Of a stretch of DNA of 45,441 bases, positions 10,286 to 22,174 are shown in pieces; the first letter of the stretch is position 1; each line of letters opens with the position of its first letter. The position numbers were made by a program, and so were the translations under genes. The stretch is taken from assembly GCA_037447655.1 (NCBI GenBank), contig JBBHKE010001520.1, forward strand, positions 41,228-86,668, written 5' to 3'. Source of the stretch: Zygnema cylindricum (Eukaryota > Streptophyta > Zygnematophyceae > Zygnematales > Zygnemataceae). Under the pieces are notes generated by a model, which saw only the letters and a program-made list of their open reading frames with translations, made no database searches and had not been told where the DNA came from.

Positions 10286-10449
10286 GTTTTTCACAATGTG
10301 GGAGTGAAAGTCATTATTTGAGCAAGATGCACAAAACGACAAAATAATAGTCAATGTACAGGCTGTCAGATTTGCTATCAGTGTTGCCACGATTAGCGCG
10401 ACGTGGAGAGGTTGACTAACCGTACTGTACGGTATTGAAATGTAGATAA

Positions 10450-11228
10450 GGGTTCGTCTCCATGTACTTATAACTTAATGAAAAAACTTTGGTTTTTAGC
10501 GCAGATCTGGCGGACCCGGATTTCAGACGTAGCTATGTATACCAAACGAAGTTGTCACTTAAAGGCGTGACGATTGTTTACGTAGACAATGCCCGTGGCG
10601 GCTGTCGATAGTGTACAATATGTGATGACGCACCTTATTTTTTGTAACTGCTTGTGACGTTGCACGACTTTCGTGACATTGTAGACGTATCGCAATTTAG
10701 CCTTTGCCATTTCACAGTTGAAGAAGATGCAATTTGCCTTTGCGTCTCTTGTCCGCTCGACGTGAAATGGCATCAGGTCTTGAGACCCCCGGCGAAATAA
10801 AATCCGTACCAGGCGCAAACGGACAAAATCAAACAAATTGTGTACTTTGCTTTGTCGTACCTAAACGGAAACGGACAAAACATAGCGGATCGTGCACTTT
10901 TCGTCCTCGCTTGAATTCTTTTTAAATTTCTTGAAAAATATTTACACGTGCGACTACGTGTTTCTATTTGCTTTTCGAAAATTCTTTGTTTTAAAACACA
11001 TCTTCCGTGTGTTTTAAAGAAAAGTTTGAAGATGACTTTTTTGGCGTGGTCGTGGGTCGAAGAACACAAAACGATAACATGTAGTACATATTAAATTCGA
11101 TGATGACGCAAAATGTACTTCTCATTTTCTCTATTCTTTTGTACGGTTGAAACTTACGTGGTACGACTCTAAGTTTTAGAAGAAAACGACAGAAAATAAC
11201 CCTTACTTAGGCACACGGAGACGCACCC
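10450..11228. mobile_element. GGG/TAA element (PIF/Harbinger-like), 779 bp
   Basis: Begins GGGTTCGTCTCCATGTAC and ends GGAGACGCACCC, between TAA at 10447-10449 and TAA at 11229-11231. A 3-bp TAA/TTA duplication with G-rich ends is typical of PIF/Harbinger non-autonomous elements. Inside is a hairpin, TTTAAAACACA (10990-11000) with TGTGTTTTAAA (11008-11018), found in every copy. The short open frames inside recur in other copies with frame breaks and are not genes. Confidence 0.85.
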
Positions 11229-11704
11229 TAACATACAGGAAAATTTACATCCCAAATTAGAAGATTTTATAATAAAAAAAATATATTTATTTATTCCTAT
11301 TTCGACGGAAATGTTTTACCATTGGATTTTCTTTAGCATAGGACAAACAATATTGTACGTGTGCGTTTCTTTACGATTTGTATTGTACTGTACGTATGTA
11401 CCAATCTGGACAATTATAATTTACAATTGTACGGATGTAACAAGTAGGATCATTTTGAAAACATTTCACACTCAAAAAGCTCATTCACCAAACCAAAACA
11501 AATTAAAAATACATCCGTTCAAACCTTTTGTTGCCTTCGAAAAAAGCTCTAAAACAATATATCGGACGCAGGGGATTTGCTACATTTACAGCTATGGTTA
11601 TAACAGTGCTATTTAAAAAAAAAAAAGTGACTATTTTATTTTAGACACGCGTCCCAAATGCTATTGTCTTGTACGGCTAAAAAATTAGAGGAAGGTGTGG
11701 ATAG
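11229..11704. other. intergenic stretch, no gene seen
   Basis: AT-rich. An open frame at 11311-11616 (101 codons) has no recognisable motif. No known repeat ends. Confidence 0.4.
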
Positions 11705-11881
11705 TAGTGTTGGGTATCGAGGACCCTTTGCCGATATTCGATATATATCGAATTTCAGGTACCCGATAATTGATATATTGCTTCGATATATCGAAAACCA
11801 AATTATCGCGATATATCGAGCCATAAAAAAATGAAATTTCCATTTTTTTTTTCAAACCCCTCCCCCCCCCCCCCCCCCTCA

Positions 11882-11914
<33 letters not shown>

Positions 11915-12096
11915 GGGGGTCAATATCCGTACGATTTTCCGTACTATGACTGTACGGACACCCATTTTTTTGCGATATATATCGCGATAATTTATGTTGG
12001 CCCCGGTACGATATATCGAGGAATCTGCTCGATCGATATTCGATATATCGAATATCGCAATTATCGCGATATGAATTTACCCGATACCCAACACTA
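11705..12096. mobile_element. hAT-like element with TAGTGTTGGGTATCG ends
   Basis: Left end TAGTGTTGGGTATCG is mirrored by CGATACCCAACACTA at the right. The interior is full of CGATATATCG palindromes and contains a C run (about 17, near 11862-11878) facing a G run (about 32, 11882-11913). The right neighbour is a TA MITE inserted exactly at the final TA; removing it puts GTCGATAG next to the end, matching the left-flank octamer GTGGATAG at 7 of 8. That 8-bp duplication supports a hAT-type origin. Confidence 0.82.
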
Positions 12097-12631
12097 CACC
12101 GCGCATCGTTATTAGTGTCAACGACACTAATTTGGGTTCTTAAAATTTTGATTTTTTTCCTCAAATAGGATACATGATTTTATTTTTTCCTTGACGTTAA
12201 TTAAGGTACCGTACAAAATAGCGTAAAGGACGAATTACAATAATATCTAAATAGTGTGGTGTACGGTCGATGTCAAACCGTACACAAATGTACCTTTTCA
12301 AGTGAAAATTTTACAAAAAATGAGTTAAATCAGACGCGCACGAATAGGATCGTGCGCTGAAAAAACGGGATTGTTCTGACACGTAAATTAGTCTTACATA
12401 TACGGAAATTTAAATTTCACGACGGCGTACGATTTTCAATATTTTGTACGGATACATATATTAATGTATATAATCGTACAACGAATATTCCATTTTTGCT
12501 GTTCCCAAATTAGCATAAACGCCGAAATTAGAATACACCTTTTTTTTTTTTTTTAATTCTTAATTAGCGTCAATGACGGTATATTTACTTCCACACTATT
12601 TAAACTTTGACACTAATAACGATGCGCGGTG
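12097..12631. mobile_element. TA-family MITE, 535 bp, at the end of a hAT-like element
   Basis: Ends CACCGCGCATCGTTATTAG and CTAATAACGATGCGCGGTG are perfect inverted repeats over 19 bases; TA at 12095-12096 and 12632-12633. The interior matches 23130-23667 (GTGTACGGTCGATGTCAAAC, ATGTACCTTTT). Confidence 0.88.
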
Positions 12632-12696
12632 TAGTCGATAGAGATAGGAGCCAGGTGGATATGGAAACTCCTAAAATTTGATTTATTTATTTTTTA

Positions 12697-13639
12697 GGGC
12701 GTGTGCCCATGTAACTGAAATTTTGAAACGTTCTTTGGAATTTAGCGCAGATTTTACGGTGTACTTTTCAAAATGTTCCTATGTCATTCATTACTTGCAC
12801 TTTCATTACTTCAAATTTATGACAGTCGTAGACGTCTACAATATGTGCGACAGACTACGAAACGAAATGTAGATTACTGCGAAACTTCCTAAAATAAGTG
12901 ACGTCGACAAAAGCGGCGACGGTTGTAGACGTCGAGGTTTTTCTGACATCGTAGATGTTTGGGGTTTTGACGTTGCGAAGTCACGCCACGCTATAACGTC
13001 ATTAGTACGTAAACATTCCGCCATGGCTTCCGATTTCTTTTATTTATCTTTTATCATTCGATATGCCGTCAAACTACGACTAAAGATATTCAAAAAAAAG
13101 ATAAAAAAAAAAAAATTTCATTTTAAACCATCATTGCCGCATTTCATTTAGGGGAGAGAAATAAGAGCGATCGAGTGAGAAAGAGGAAGAGAGACGAGGA
13201 CGACGTAAACTTTTGCAAAGGACCCATGAAGGAAAGTGGAGGTCCGCGACCCCTGCAAGTTTTTTTCCGTACAAGTTTGTCATTTTCTTATGTGCATGCT
13301 CGTGACGAGCAGTGAAAAAAATAGCGTGTACTTTCCTTCGTGCAAATTTTTTTGAAAACGTTTGACGCATGCAATCCAGGTTTCCTATTCGTCAATAGGA
13401 TGTTATTTTGATTAAAATCAGGTCGCGATTTGATTCCAGTGCAAGTGTGAAGATGAGCTGGAAATGGGTCGCGTTGATAATAACGCCAAATTGCCGTACC
13501 TTCCAAATTCCAAGATGACGCAAAATGTACTTGTGTTTTTGCCCATTTTTCGTACGGCGTAATATTTTCTCGTTGGAAGTCCCATTTTCTGTGTAAACGA
13601 CGGGAAAAAACCCTTACTTGAACACATGGGCACACGCCC
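12697..13639. mobile_element. GGG/TTA element, long (943 bp) subfamily
   Basis: Starts GGGCGTGTGCCCATGT and ends ACATGGGCACACGCCC, perfect over 16 bases, between TTA at 12694-12696 and 13640-13642. The interior aligns with 18343-19290 and 38812-39740 (TTTGCAAAGGACCCATGAA, AGTGGAGGTCCG, CCCCTGCA). No transposase domain was seen in the open frames. Confidence 0.88.
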
Positions 13640-13642
13640 TTA

Positions 13643-15451
13643 GTGAAGGATAAATTTATTATTTTTTTATATTAATTATAGTACGCGTATATTACGTGTC
13701 TCCATTTTCGTACATTACAAAATTATAGTACGGTCACTATTATCGACCGCATGCACGCGGTCATCAATTTGTCCTTTCCGACATTTAATTCTGTCGCTTC
13801 TCCGGTGCCGATGAGCCACCAAAAAAAAACGTCCACGTCACTCAGTAAGCCTAAAGATTTTTTCGTATGAGGATTTTTTAGATTTTTCGGCTACGTGTCC
13901 AAACCGAGCATGGGCATTTTCCTGAATGATTGCATGGAACTTACGGACTGTGGACACTATTCAGCAATTGAAAAGCTGTCAGCTGTCGCAAAAGACAAAA
14001 TAGTTGGGCTAGAACAGCACCAAGGAATTCTTGTCGGACCAATTGATTGCGACAGCCGACAAACTTGCCAGGCCAATAAGAATCTAGATACCGTTCGACC
14101 GTATTTCTCCGACAAGATCGCATCGAACAGTGACGTGACGATATTGGGCCGCCAATTTGGCAGCCACTAGCGCCAAGTAGTACAAAGTCGTTGTTCTCGA
14201 AACTTAGTACTTTTTTTCCTGTACTGCCAGCATGGTCAAGCTTTACGCGTAAGATTTCGTACAATCCAACAAGCGAGCACCTTTTTACCAAAATAAAATC
14301 TCCGCCTGGAACACTTTCCGTCCTCCACGTGTCAACTCTGGCGTCACCTGCCAGCTTTATCCCAGCCGACAAAAGAATTCGTACGAAAAGCGTGCCAAAT
14401 TGTAGGACTGTTCAGCATTTCAAATAATGCAATATGTACGGAAATTCAAAATGAACTGTAGCGCCCGTTGAAACAATTTTCTAGTGTCGTCATTGCATAT
14501 CAAGGGACCTCGGCCATTGATTGGTCCTTTCTAGGTCAAAAAAAGACCCACATGTAATGATTACACCTAATAACAGAAGTCCTGTTTTGTCCTTTTTGGT
14601 GCGGTCTCTTCCAGTTCGCAGTCCTCTTTACAAACAAATACATGCGGATAATTTAGTGCGGGAAAAATCCTGCGAAACGTACTGGCGCGATGCAAAAAAA
14701 TTAGGGATGAGTCAGCGTGATCCTCCATTGGCTCAGTTCTCAATTCTGTCGTTTAGTTCAGCCAAATTTTCTAATTTGAAACTTTGAACCTCGGTTCTGT
14801 CCAACAGGAAAAAAATAAAAAATACAAAACTAATTGCAATGATTAGTACAGTAGACAGCCAATGACATCGATGGTTCTTGCATTCACCACAACCATAACG
14901 GTGTTGGTCAAATAGTACGGAGCAATAGAAACATATTTTAAATTTACGATTAGTATTACATTGTTTTCCAAAAAGTTTTTGCGTCACTAAAATTTGTACT
15001 TTATTGAAACAGTGGAACTGTTTTAAGCCGTACACTTCTTAATCGTCCATGGAGAAACTCTTTGTGTCGTCGGATAAAAAAGAAGGTTGCAGCAAAATCT
15101 AAAATATAATGTACGGATAGTAATATACGCAACCTATAGAAAGCAGCCACGACTACCATTTACCAATGATCGATTGCCTCACGAACTGACCTAATCGCGA
15201 CTCAAAAACCTAATTTCTATCACGTAACTGCAAATGTCCCTGCAACTGGAAATCTGACTCCATGGAGGATTACCGTCAGTTCCGGGGTCGGATTTCACAT
15301 TTTCGGTATAAAAACTGCAAATAGGGTTCCATTGACTCAATACTTTAACTGCCAATAGTAAAAAAAAACGTACCGTACTGGAGGAAACTAACTTTTGTGG
15401 TACGAAGTTCACGATCATCACATTAAAATAAAAACTAAAATAACTTCGTAT
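13643..15451. other. 1.8-kb intergenic stretch, no gene supported
   Basis: Mixed sequence of moderate GC with several CGTAC words. Open frames of 70-143 codons overlap on both strands at 13895-14430 (the longest is 13941-14372 minus) but show no known domain, no splice logic I could follow and no homology within the window. Could be an old element or a gene relic. Confidence 0.35.
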
Positions 15452-15921
15452 CATAGTTCAAAAGTAGGCTTTTTTATGGTAGGCCTTTGGTAGGCGCACC
15501 AAACTTGGCACAACACTCGCGTAGAGTAGGCATACTGTATGTGTGTGCGTTTGTGCACACTCTTCTACGAACGTACGAATATGACGTATGATCATATTAC
15601 AGCGCACGGCGTAGGATGAGTTGTGTTATAGGCTTTTCCTATGATCTTCTTAGATCGCTAATTTGATCAGCGACCGTCCGATCGTCCAAATCTGACGGTT
15701 TAAATAAAAAAGACCTCAAAACTCACATTTTTTTTTTGTCAGAATGCTTTTCAAAATTTAGACATGACGTTTAATTCTCTATCAATCGATGTGCAACTCA
15801 ACCCTGTTACTATTTTTTTTCATTTTGCGACCAATACAATATGGGTCTTAAGGCCATATTGTATGTTTTACATACAATAGGCATGTTGTATGGGCCTACT
15901 TTCACCTACTTTTGAACTATG
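15452..15921. mobile_element. hAT-like MITE, 470 bp
   Basis: Ends CATAGTTCAAAAGTAGG and CCTACTTTTGAACTATG; flanking octamers CTTCGTAT and TTTCGTAT match at 7 of 8. Reverse orientation relative to the 7591 copy. Confidence 0.87.
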
Positions 15922-16127
15922 TTTCGTATTGTGTGAGTAACTTCTACCCAACGACAAAAAATGTTTCTACGTGGAAAATTCAAAAAGAGATCGGCATAAG
16001 AAATTGTTTCACCCGATTTTTCCAAAAGTATCATCCCTCGCAAGTATATATTACTATATTTAAGTGACACAGAAAACCTTCTCAAAACTAAAAACCCGTT
16101 AAGGTGTCGAAACCTTTGCTTCTACAA

Positions 16128-16337
16128 CACCGCTCATCGTTATTACTATTGAAGACTTCTTATTTTTAATGCGAAAAATGAATTATTAATAATAGCAGTA
16201 CTAATTTAGTGCAAAAGAGACGTAGCGGATATCTTTCCACGTCCTAAATAATGTTGTTAACTTTATTTTATGGTTTTTTGGCAAAAAAAAGGTCGCGCCT
16301 GAATTAGTGTTATTAACACTAATGACGATGAGCGGTG
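16128..16337. mobile_element. TA-family MITE, 210 bp
   Basis: CACCGCTCATCGTTATTA at the left and TAATGACGATGAGCGGTG at the right, followed by TA. The left flank reads AA, so that side of the duplication is lost. The interior is related to the 5273 type. Confidence 0.75.
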
Positions 16338-16767
16338 TACTGTAGCGGTTTAAAACTTTTGTTCTCGTTGTCCAACGTTTTAATCGAAAGCTCGCTTAAA
16401 ATTGTTCAAACATTTTCATTGGATGTTAAATTTGTCAATTTTCACAATCGTCGTCGTTTCAACGGATCCAGGGCGTAAGCTGACAAACAAACCTAACTCA
16501 ATGGTTCTTCATCATACATGTTTCATTCGTATTGTTCGTGCTAAAAAAGTCAAAATACGTATGAATGAAACCTCTATGAATTTCAACTTTGGGGTTAATA
16601 ACCACATATCCATTGGGTTCAGCCTCCTCAATATTTGTAGGGTTTTATGTCTGCAAGTACATTACATGTAGCGTAATTGGAAATAGTGTTACGTCATGTC
16701 GGTTAGCGAAGCTAAACATTAACCGTCCATTCTCTGTTGACTAACGGAGTTAATGATTACTGAAGTG
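16338..16767. other. intergenic stretch, no gene seen
   Basis: Contains an 89-codon plus-strand open frame (16402-16671) with no domain I recognise and no splice context. No repeat ends found. Confidence 0.35.
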
Positions 16768-16963
16768 CACAGTGTGTCGTTGTTAGCGTTAATGTTTTTT
16801 TGCCACTTAAAACATATTTTCTCCGTATTTTCACATGGAGAGCGTCAATCGGAAGGTGAGAATCTCGCCTTTTCAATCGCAAGCGTCAGATCCATGATCA
16901 GATAAGCGTGTATGGAGAAAAGGTGTTTTACGTGGATACTAACATTATCAACGATACACGGTG
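16768..16963. mobile_element. TA-family MITE with long inverted repeats, worn copy
   Basis: Matches the 17961-18177 copy (TTTTGCCACTTAAAACATATTTTCTCCGTA in shorter matching blocks, and GAGAATCT), with a decayed left end CACAGTGTGTCG and a right end CGATACACGGTG followed by TA. Confidence 0.7.
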
Positions 16964-17960
16964 TATTTTCACCTTCGAAATTAAGGATAACTTTTATTCA
17001 ACTACACAATGATTTTCTACTGGGACAATTTTTTTTTTTTTTTTATGAAGAACGACAATGGTGTAAAAAGAAGTTCCACTCGCTTTTTAACAAAATTTCC
17101 CTCCCCAAGCGTACAAATTCATGTAAGGCATAATTAAACTTTCCGAAAACAAAAGTACGACGAGTCCGACAACTTATGCCTATTCGTTCACATCATGAAA
17201 CTTTAGTTAATGTCACCTCGCGAGGTGATTTGAGTAGAAGTTTGATGTTGAGCCAGAGGGACGCGAGAGTGGGTCAAACGCGTTAGACGACAAAATGCAT
17301 TTACATCTAAAGTTTCAAAGTGACGCAAATTGTATGGTGGTAATATTCTTTTTTTTTTAGTACGGCTGCGGATTTTCTAGTTGCGGGCTAAGTTTTGGAG
17401 GAAAACGACAGAAAAAAAACCCTTACTTTATCACATGGAAAAGTGCCCTAAAATTTTGGTTCTATTGTCACAATTTTTTTTGGCGATCATGTATTGTCAC
17501 GCAAAATGTAATAGCCAAGTCGTTGGCTTTCTAGTTTTTCAATCAGTGCAATCATTGCTTTTTGGACAGAAACTACAGTAACGTCAATTAGAAAATCCAG
17601 CAGAACAGAACGACAAAACTTATAACTGAGCCGATGAGAGTTTTACGTCCTCAGTTGTTAATTGTTATTGCGACGCAAAGAGGATGTCATGTCCATAAGG
17701 GTAAATAGTAAAATACTAAATCGCCATTACAACGAATAGCCCCTTAGTTCAGCCCATGTCGTATGCAATGATAGTGGCGAAATCGAGATTCTATTGGCTG
17801 TTTTTGTTTTTTTAACCGTAACGAACTTTTCGTTACAATCATTAAAAGATTTACTAGTAGTAAATCTTTTATTGATAGTGCAAAACCTGCTTTGATATGG
17901 ATGATGTGGCTACGTTTTGAGCCTCTTTTTAGTTCAGTAGGATCTACACTATTCATAGCA
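16964..17960. other. 1-kb intergenic stretch, no gene seen
   Basis: Contains poly-T runs and the words AGGAAAACGACAGAAAAAAAA and CCCTTACTT (about 17398-17430), which resemble the right end of the GGG/TTA elements. They suggest a remnant of one without clear termini. Confidence 0.4.
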
Positions 17961-18177
17961 CACCGTGAATCGCTATTAGGGTTAATGCTGTTTTCGCCAC
18001 TTAAAACATATTTTCTCCGTACACACCTGTCGGGTTTTCAATTTGAGACAGCCAATCGGAATCTGAGAATCGTACCTTTCAACCGCAACCGTCAGATTCA
18101 CAATCCGACAAGTGTGTACGGCGAAAAGATGGTTGAAGTGGCGAAAACAACATTAACACCAATAGCGATACACGGTG
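17961..18177. mobile_element. TA-family MITE with about 80-bp inverted repeats, 217 bp
   Basis: Starts CACCGTGAATCGCTATTAG and ends CAATAGCGATACACGGTG, then TA. The two halves pair over about 80 bases (TTTTCGCCACTTAAAACAT with the inverse ATGGTTGAAGTGGCGAAAA; TCCGTACACAC with GTGTGTACGG), so a transcript would form a long hairpin. Confidence 0.88.
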
Positions 18178-18342
18178 TACTTATGTAAATAGATGCATCC
18201 AAATTAGAGTGCAATAATCACAGAAAGTCCGCATTTCCTTGTCGTTTCCGGCTCTTGGATCCAAGGGATGTGAAATTGCCAGTGGCGGCTCTAACCTGCA
18301 TTTTGTCCGGGAGCGGTTTTCACGAATCCAAGAAAACGCTTA

Positions 18343-19290
18343 GGGTACGTCCCCATGTAATCAGTACGTTGATAAAGTATTTTGGACTGTAGTGAAAATT
18401 CTCCGTACTACTTTGAAGAGCGTCCCCATGTGCGAAAATGAAATCGGAACTTTGATATGTGACGGTTGTAGACGTAGGTACAACCTGTGACGATTGAAGC
18501 CGACTACTAAACTTCCGACGATTAGTGACGCCAACAAAAACAGCGACAATGGTAGACGTCTAGATTTTTGTGAAATTGCAGATGTTTAGGGTTTGGTGAC
18601 ATTGTGACGTCACGCTCACTTGTGACAACGTCAACGTCACGGATTCAATAACTTTCTGCCCAGGTTTTTCGATATCGTTTTTTCTACTTTTCTCGCTCGA
18701 CTTGCCATTCAAAAAAAACCTAAAAATTATCAAAAATAATATTTTTAAAATATCTTTCATTTTATACCAATATTGTTGTCTCTCATTCTAAAAAGTGTGA
18801 GATAAAAGCGATGGTGTGAGAGGGAGAGGGGAGAGGCGACGACGGCGCAAATTTTGCAAAGGACCCCATGAATGAAAGTGGAGGTCCGAGACCCCTGCAG
18901 ATTTTTTTCCGTACATGAGCGTGACGGGCACGGAGAAAAATAGCGAGGACTCTCCCTCGTCCTAAAATTTTCACACTCATGTGGCGCGTGCGTGGGTCAT
19001 TTTCCATTCGCTGTTTGGGCGGCACTTGAACTAAAATCACCCCCTCGAGGTGATTTTGGATGAAGTTTTTTTTTGGGCTAGATTCTCTTGCCCGGGAGTC
19101 GAAAACGGGAAAACGCCAAAATGCGTTCACATGACGACAAACACGCCGTACATCCAAAGTATCAATTGACGTTTACTTTACTTTGGTAAAAATGATTTTC
19201 TCGTACGGCTAAAGTTTTTGTCAAAGTTCCCTGAATTTTAGGGCAAAAAGACAGAGAAAATTAGATACTTTAATACATGGGGACATACCC
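18343..19290. mobile_element. GGG/TTA element, long (948 bp) subfamily
   Basis: Begins GGGTACGTCCCCATGTAA and ends ATACATGGGGACATACCC between TTA at 18340-18342 and TTA at 19291-19293. The open frame 18783-19157 (minus, 124 codons) lies in sequence shared with 12697-13639, where the frame is broken; it shows no transposase motif. Confidence 0.87.
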
Positions 19291-19550
19291 TTAGATCCAA
19301 GAGTCCAGATGACCTACTATAAGATCGGGAGGGTCGTCACATGCTGCCACGTGTTTAGACCGATGAGTCATAGATCGTACTTCATGACTCATCGAGGCAC
19401 AACAACGTGTACCTTTTTTTTCAAATTGAGAGCAAAAAACAGAACAAAAAAAAACAAAAAGTTTTGACTGATGCCTACTTAAACGAAATTATATTCGATC
19501 TTTCGATTTGACTCCATCCGATAATTTTAAAATACACGACGTGTGGGTAA

Positions 19551-19875
19551 GTACAGTACAGGTCAGGTTCGTTAGTGTTCTCGCCCGTGGTGTGAAGGGT
19601 GTGAAAGGGTCCAAAATGTAATGTGACCTTTACACTTTGTAAAATGTCGCCCGGGTACCATTGATTTTTAAGGTCATAGTGTTGTTGGCTGTGTTTTTTT
19701 TTTATATAAAAAAAAACAAAAATGAGAAAAAAACCCTAAGCATATTTATACTTGCGACGGGCCGCGCGGTGTGAGGCGTCATAAAGCAAAATTGGAGTGA
19801 AATGAGCGAAAGGCGACGTGGACCCCTTCACACGCGACCTTCACACCTAAAAACGCAAGATTCAGATAAGTACCC
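19551..19875. repeat. dispersed repeat, copy 2 of 2
   Basis: Homologous to 8046-8362 (same order of GTACAG, GGTACC, ATGAGAAAAAAACCCTAA and a GCGCGG patch). No terminal repeats identified. Confidence 0.6.
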
Positions 19876-19912
19876 CTAAAAATAAATTAAATTAAATTGA
19901 TGCCAATTGTTT

Positions 19913-20459
19913 CATAGTTCAAAAGAAGGTGAAAGTAGGCCCATACGGCCTTAAGACCCATATTGTATTGGTCGCAAAATGAAAAATAACAGTAACAGGG
20001 TTGAGTTGCACATCGATCGATAGAGAGTTAAACGTCATGTCCAAATTTTGAAAAACATTTCGACAAAATTTTATTTTTTCGTGAGTTTTGAGGTATTTTT
20101 TAATTAAACCGTCACATTTGGACGATCAGACGGTCGCTGATCAAAGCATCGATCTAAGAAGATCACATGAAAAGCCCATAACACAACGTACGATAGGACT
20201 TACGTCCGCGTTTTTTTTTTATGTGTTTTTATTTCCGGGTTTTTTTTCCGGCGGAATGTTTTCCTACGCCGTATCAGTTTGCTAAAAAAAATCGTAAGGC
20301 GGCGTGCGCTGTACTATGATGATACGACAGATTTGTACGTTCGTACAAGAGTGTGCACAAAGCACAAACATATAGTATGCCTACTCTACGCGGGTTTTGT
20401 GCCAAGTTTTGTGCGCCTTCCAAAGGCCTACCATAAAAAACGTCTACTTTTGAACTATG
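19913..20459. mobile_element. hAT-like MITE, 547 bp, perfect 8-bp duplication
   Basis: Ends CATAGTTCAAAAGAAGG and TCTACTTTTGAACTATG. The octamer AATTGTTT is present exactly on both sides (19905-19912 and 20460-20467). This is the largest copy, with an extra central segment (about 20200-20390) absent from the shorter ones. Confidence 0.92.
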
Positions 20460-20628
20460 AATTGTTTGTCCTGTCCTGTTGGAATGTACGAAATCTTATT
20501 TGATGAAAGGACTCAAAGACAAAAATTCCAAAGCGAATGTGAAAAAGTACATCGGAATTTTTTTATCAGGACTTTGCTACAATAAGACAAACGAGACCGT
20601 ACACTATTTTTATAGTTCCAGTATGTTA

Positions 20629-22174
20629 GGAAATGTCCCCATGTGCATAAGTAAGGGATTTTTTATGTCGTTTTCCTGTAAAACTTAGCGCCGTACTGCC
20701 TAAGTTGCTGCGGTACGAAGGAATTGCAAATTTGTAGAGTACAATTTGCGTCACCCTCGAACTTAAGATGTACGAAAATTTGTCGTCTTGTGTTTTTCGA
20801 CCAACGGCCACGACAAAAAACGTCATCTTCAAACTTATCTTTAAAACACATCTGCGGTGTGTTTTAAAACAAGGTATTTTCGATAAACAAATAGAAACTT
20901 ATGTTCGTACGTGCCGTAATGTTCAAAAAAGTTCAAACGATTTCCAGCGACAAAGAAAATTACAGAATTCGCTATGTTCTGTCTATTTGTGTTCGGTACC
21001 ACGACGAAAAGTACATAATGTGTTTTGTTTTGTTCGTTTTCGCCCGGTACGGAATTTTATTTTGCACGGGTCTTGATGTCGAGCGGACACGAGACGAAAA
21101 GGCAAAGCACATCTTCTTCAAACCGTGGAACGGCATAAGTTGTAAGGTGGTACGTCTACAATGTCACGGTAAAACATGCGACTTCACAAGCAATTCCAAA
21201 AACTAACGTGCGACAGTACATATTGTAGATGCTGACAACCGTCACAGGTATTGTCGACGTATACAATACTCACAAACGTAAGTTACGATTTCGTTCTTAT
21301 GTATAGGGACACTTGTAAGGGTGCGTCTCCATGTGCCTAAGTAAGGTACTTTTCTGTCGTTATCCTGTAAAACTTAGAGCCGTACTGCGTAAGTTTCAAC
21401 CGTACAAAAAAATAGAGAAAATTTAAAATCCATTTTGCGTTATCATCGAATTTAAGATATACTACATGTTGTCGTTTTGTGTTCTTCGACCCACGGCCAC
21501 GCAAAAAAACGTCATCTTCAAACTTTTCTTTAAAACACAGAGAAGATGTTATTTAAAACAAAGAATTTTTGAAAAACAAATAGAAACATGTAGTCGCATG
21601 TGTGAACCTTTTTCAATAAATTTCAAAAGGATTCAAGCGACAACGAAAAGTGCACGATCCGCTATGTTTTGTCCGTTTGCGTTCAGGTACGACAAAGCAA
21701 AGTACACAATTTCTTTGGTTTTGTCCGTTTGCGCCTGGTATGGATTTTATTTCGCTAAGGGTGTCAAGATTCGATGCCATTTCACGTCGAGCGGACAAGA
21801 GACGCAAACACAAATTGCATCTTCTACAACCGTGAAAACGCACAGGCTGGATGGCGATACGTCTACAATGTCACGAAAAAGCCAGGCGACGTCACAAGCA
21901 GTTACAAAAAATAAAGTGCGACCTCAAAGATTGTACCCTGTCAATAGCGGTCACGTGCATTGTCGACGTATACAATCGTCACGCCCTTAAGTGACAACTT
22001 CGTTTGGTACACATAGGGACACCCGAAATCCGGGTCCGTCGGATCTGCGCTAAAGAACAAAGTAAATTCTATAAGTTTTAAGTACATGGAGACGAATCCC
22101 TAAAACCGGGTCCGGCGGATCCGCGCTAAAATACAAAGTAAGTTCCCTAAGTTAAAAGTACATGGGGACATACC
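20629..22174. mobile_element. GGG/TTA element split by a second copy of its own family
   Basis: Left end GGAAATGTCCCCATGTG after TTA; right end ACATGGGGACATACC followed by TTT, so the ends are slightly worn. The insert 21319-22100 removed, the two halves join as ACACTTG-TAA-AACCGGGTCC, which matches ACACTTGAAATCCGGGTCC in the uninterrupted copy at 26898-27676. Confidence 0.85.
21319..22100. mobile_element. GGG/TAA element nested in a family member, 782 bp
   Basis: Begins GGGTGCGTCTCCATGTGC and ends ACATGGAGACGAATCCC between TAA (21316-21318) and TAA (22101-22103). A 174-codon open frame (21466-21990 plus) spans much of it but has no known domain and is broken in sister copies. Confidence 0.88.

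Noticed and set aside
13941-14372. 143-codon minus-strand open frame as a gene
   Set aside because: No domain, no splice context, and a competing frame on the other strand; the composition does not favour coding.
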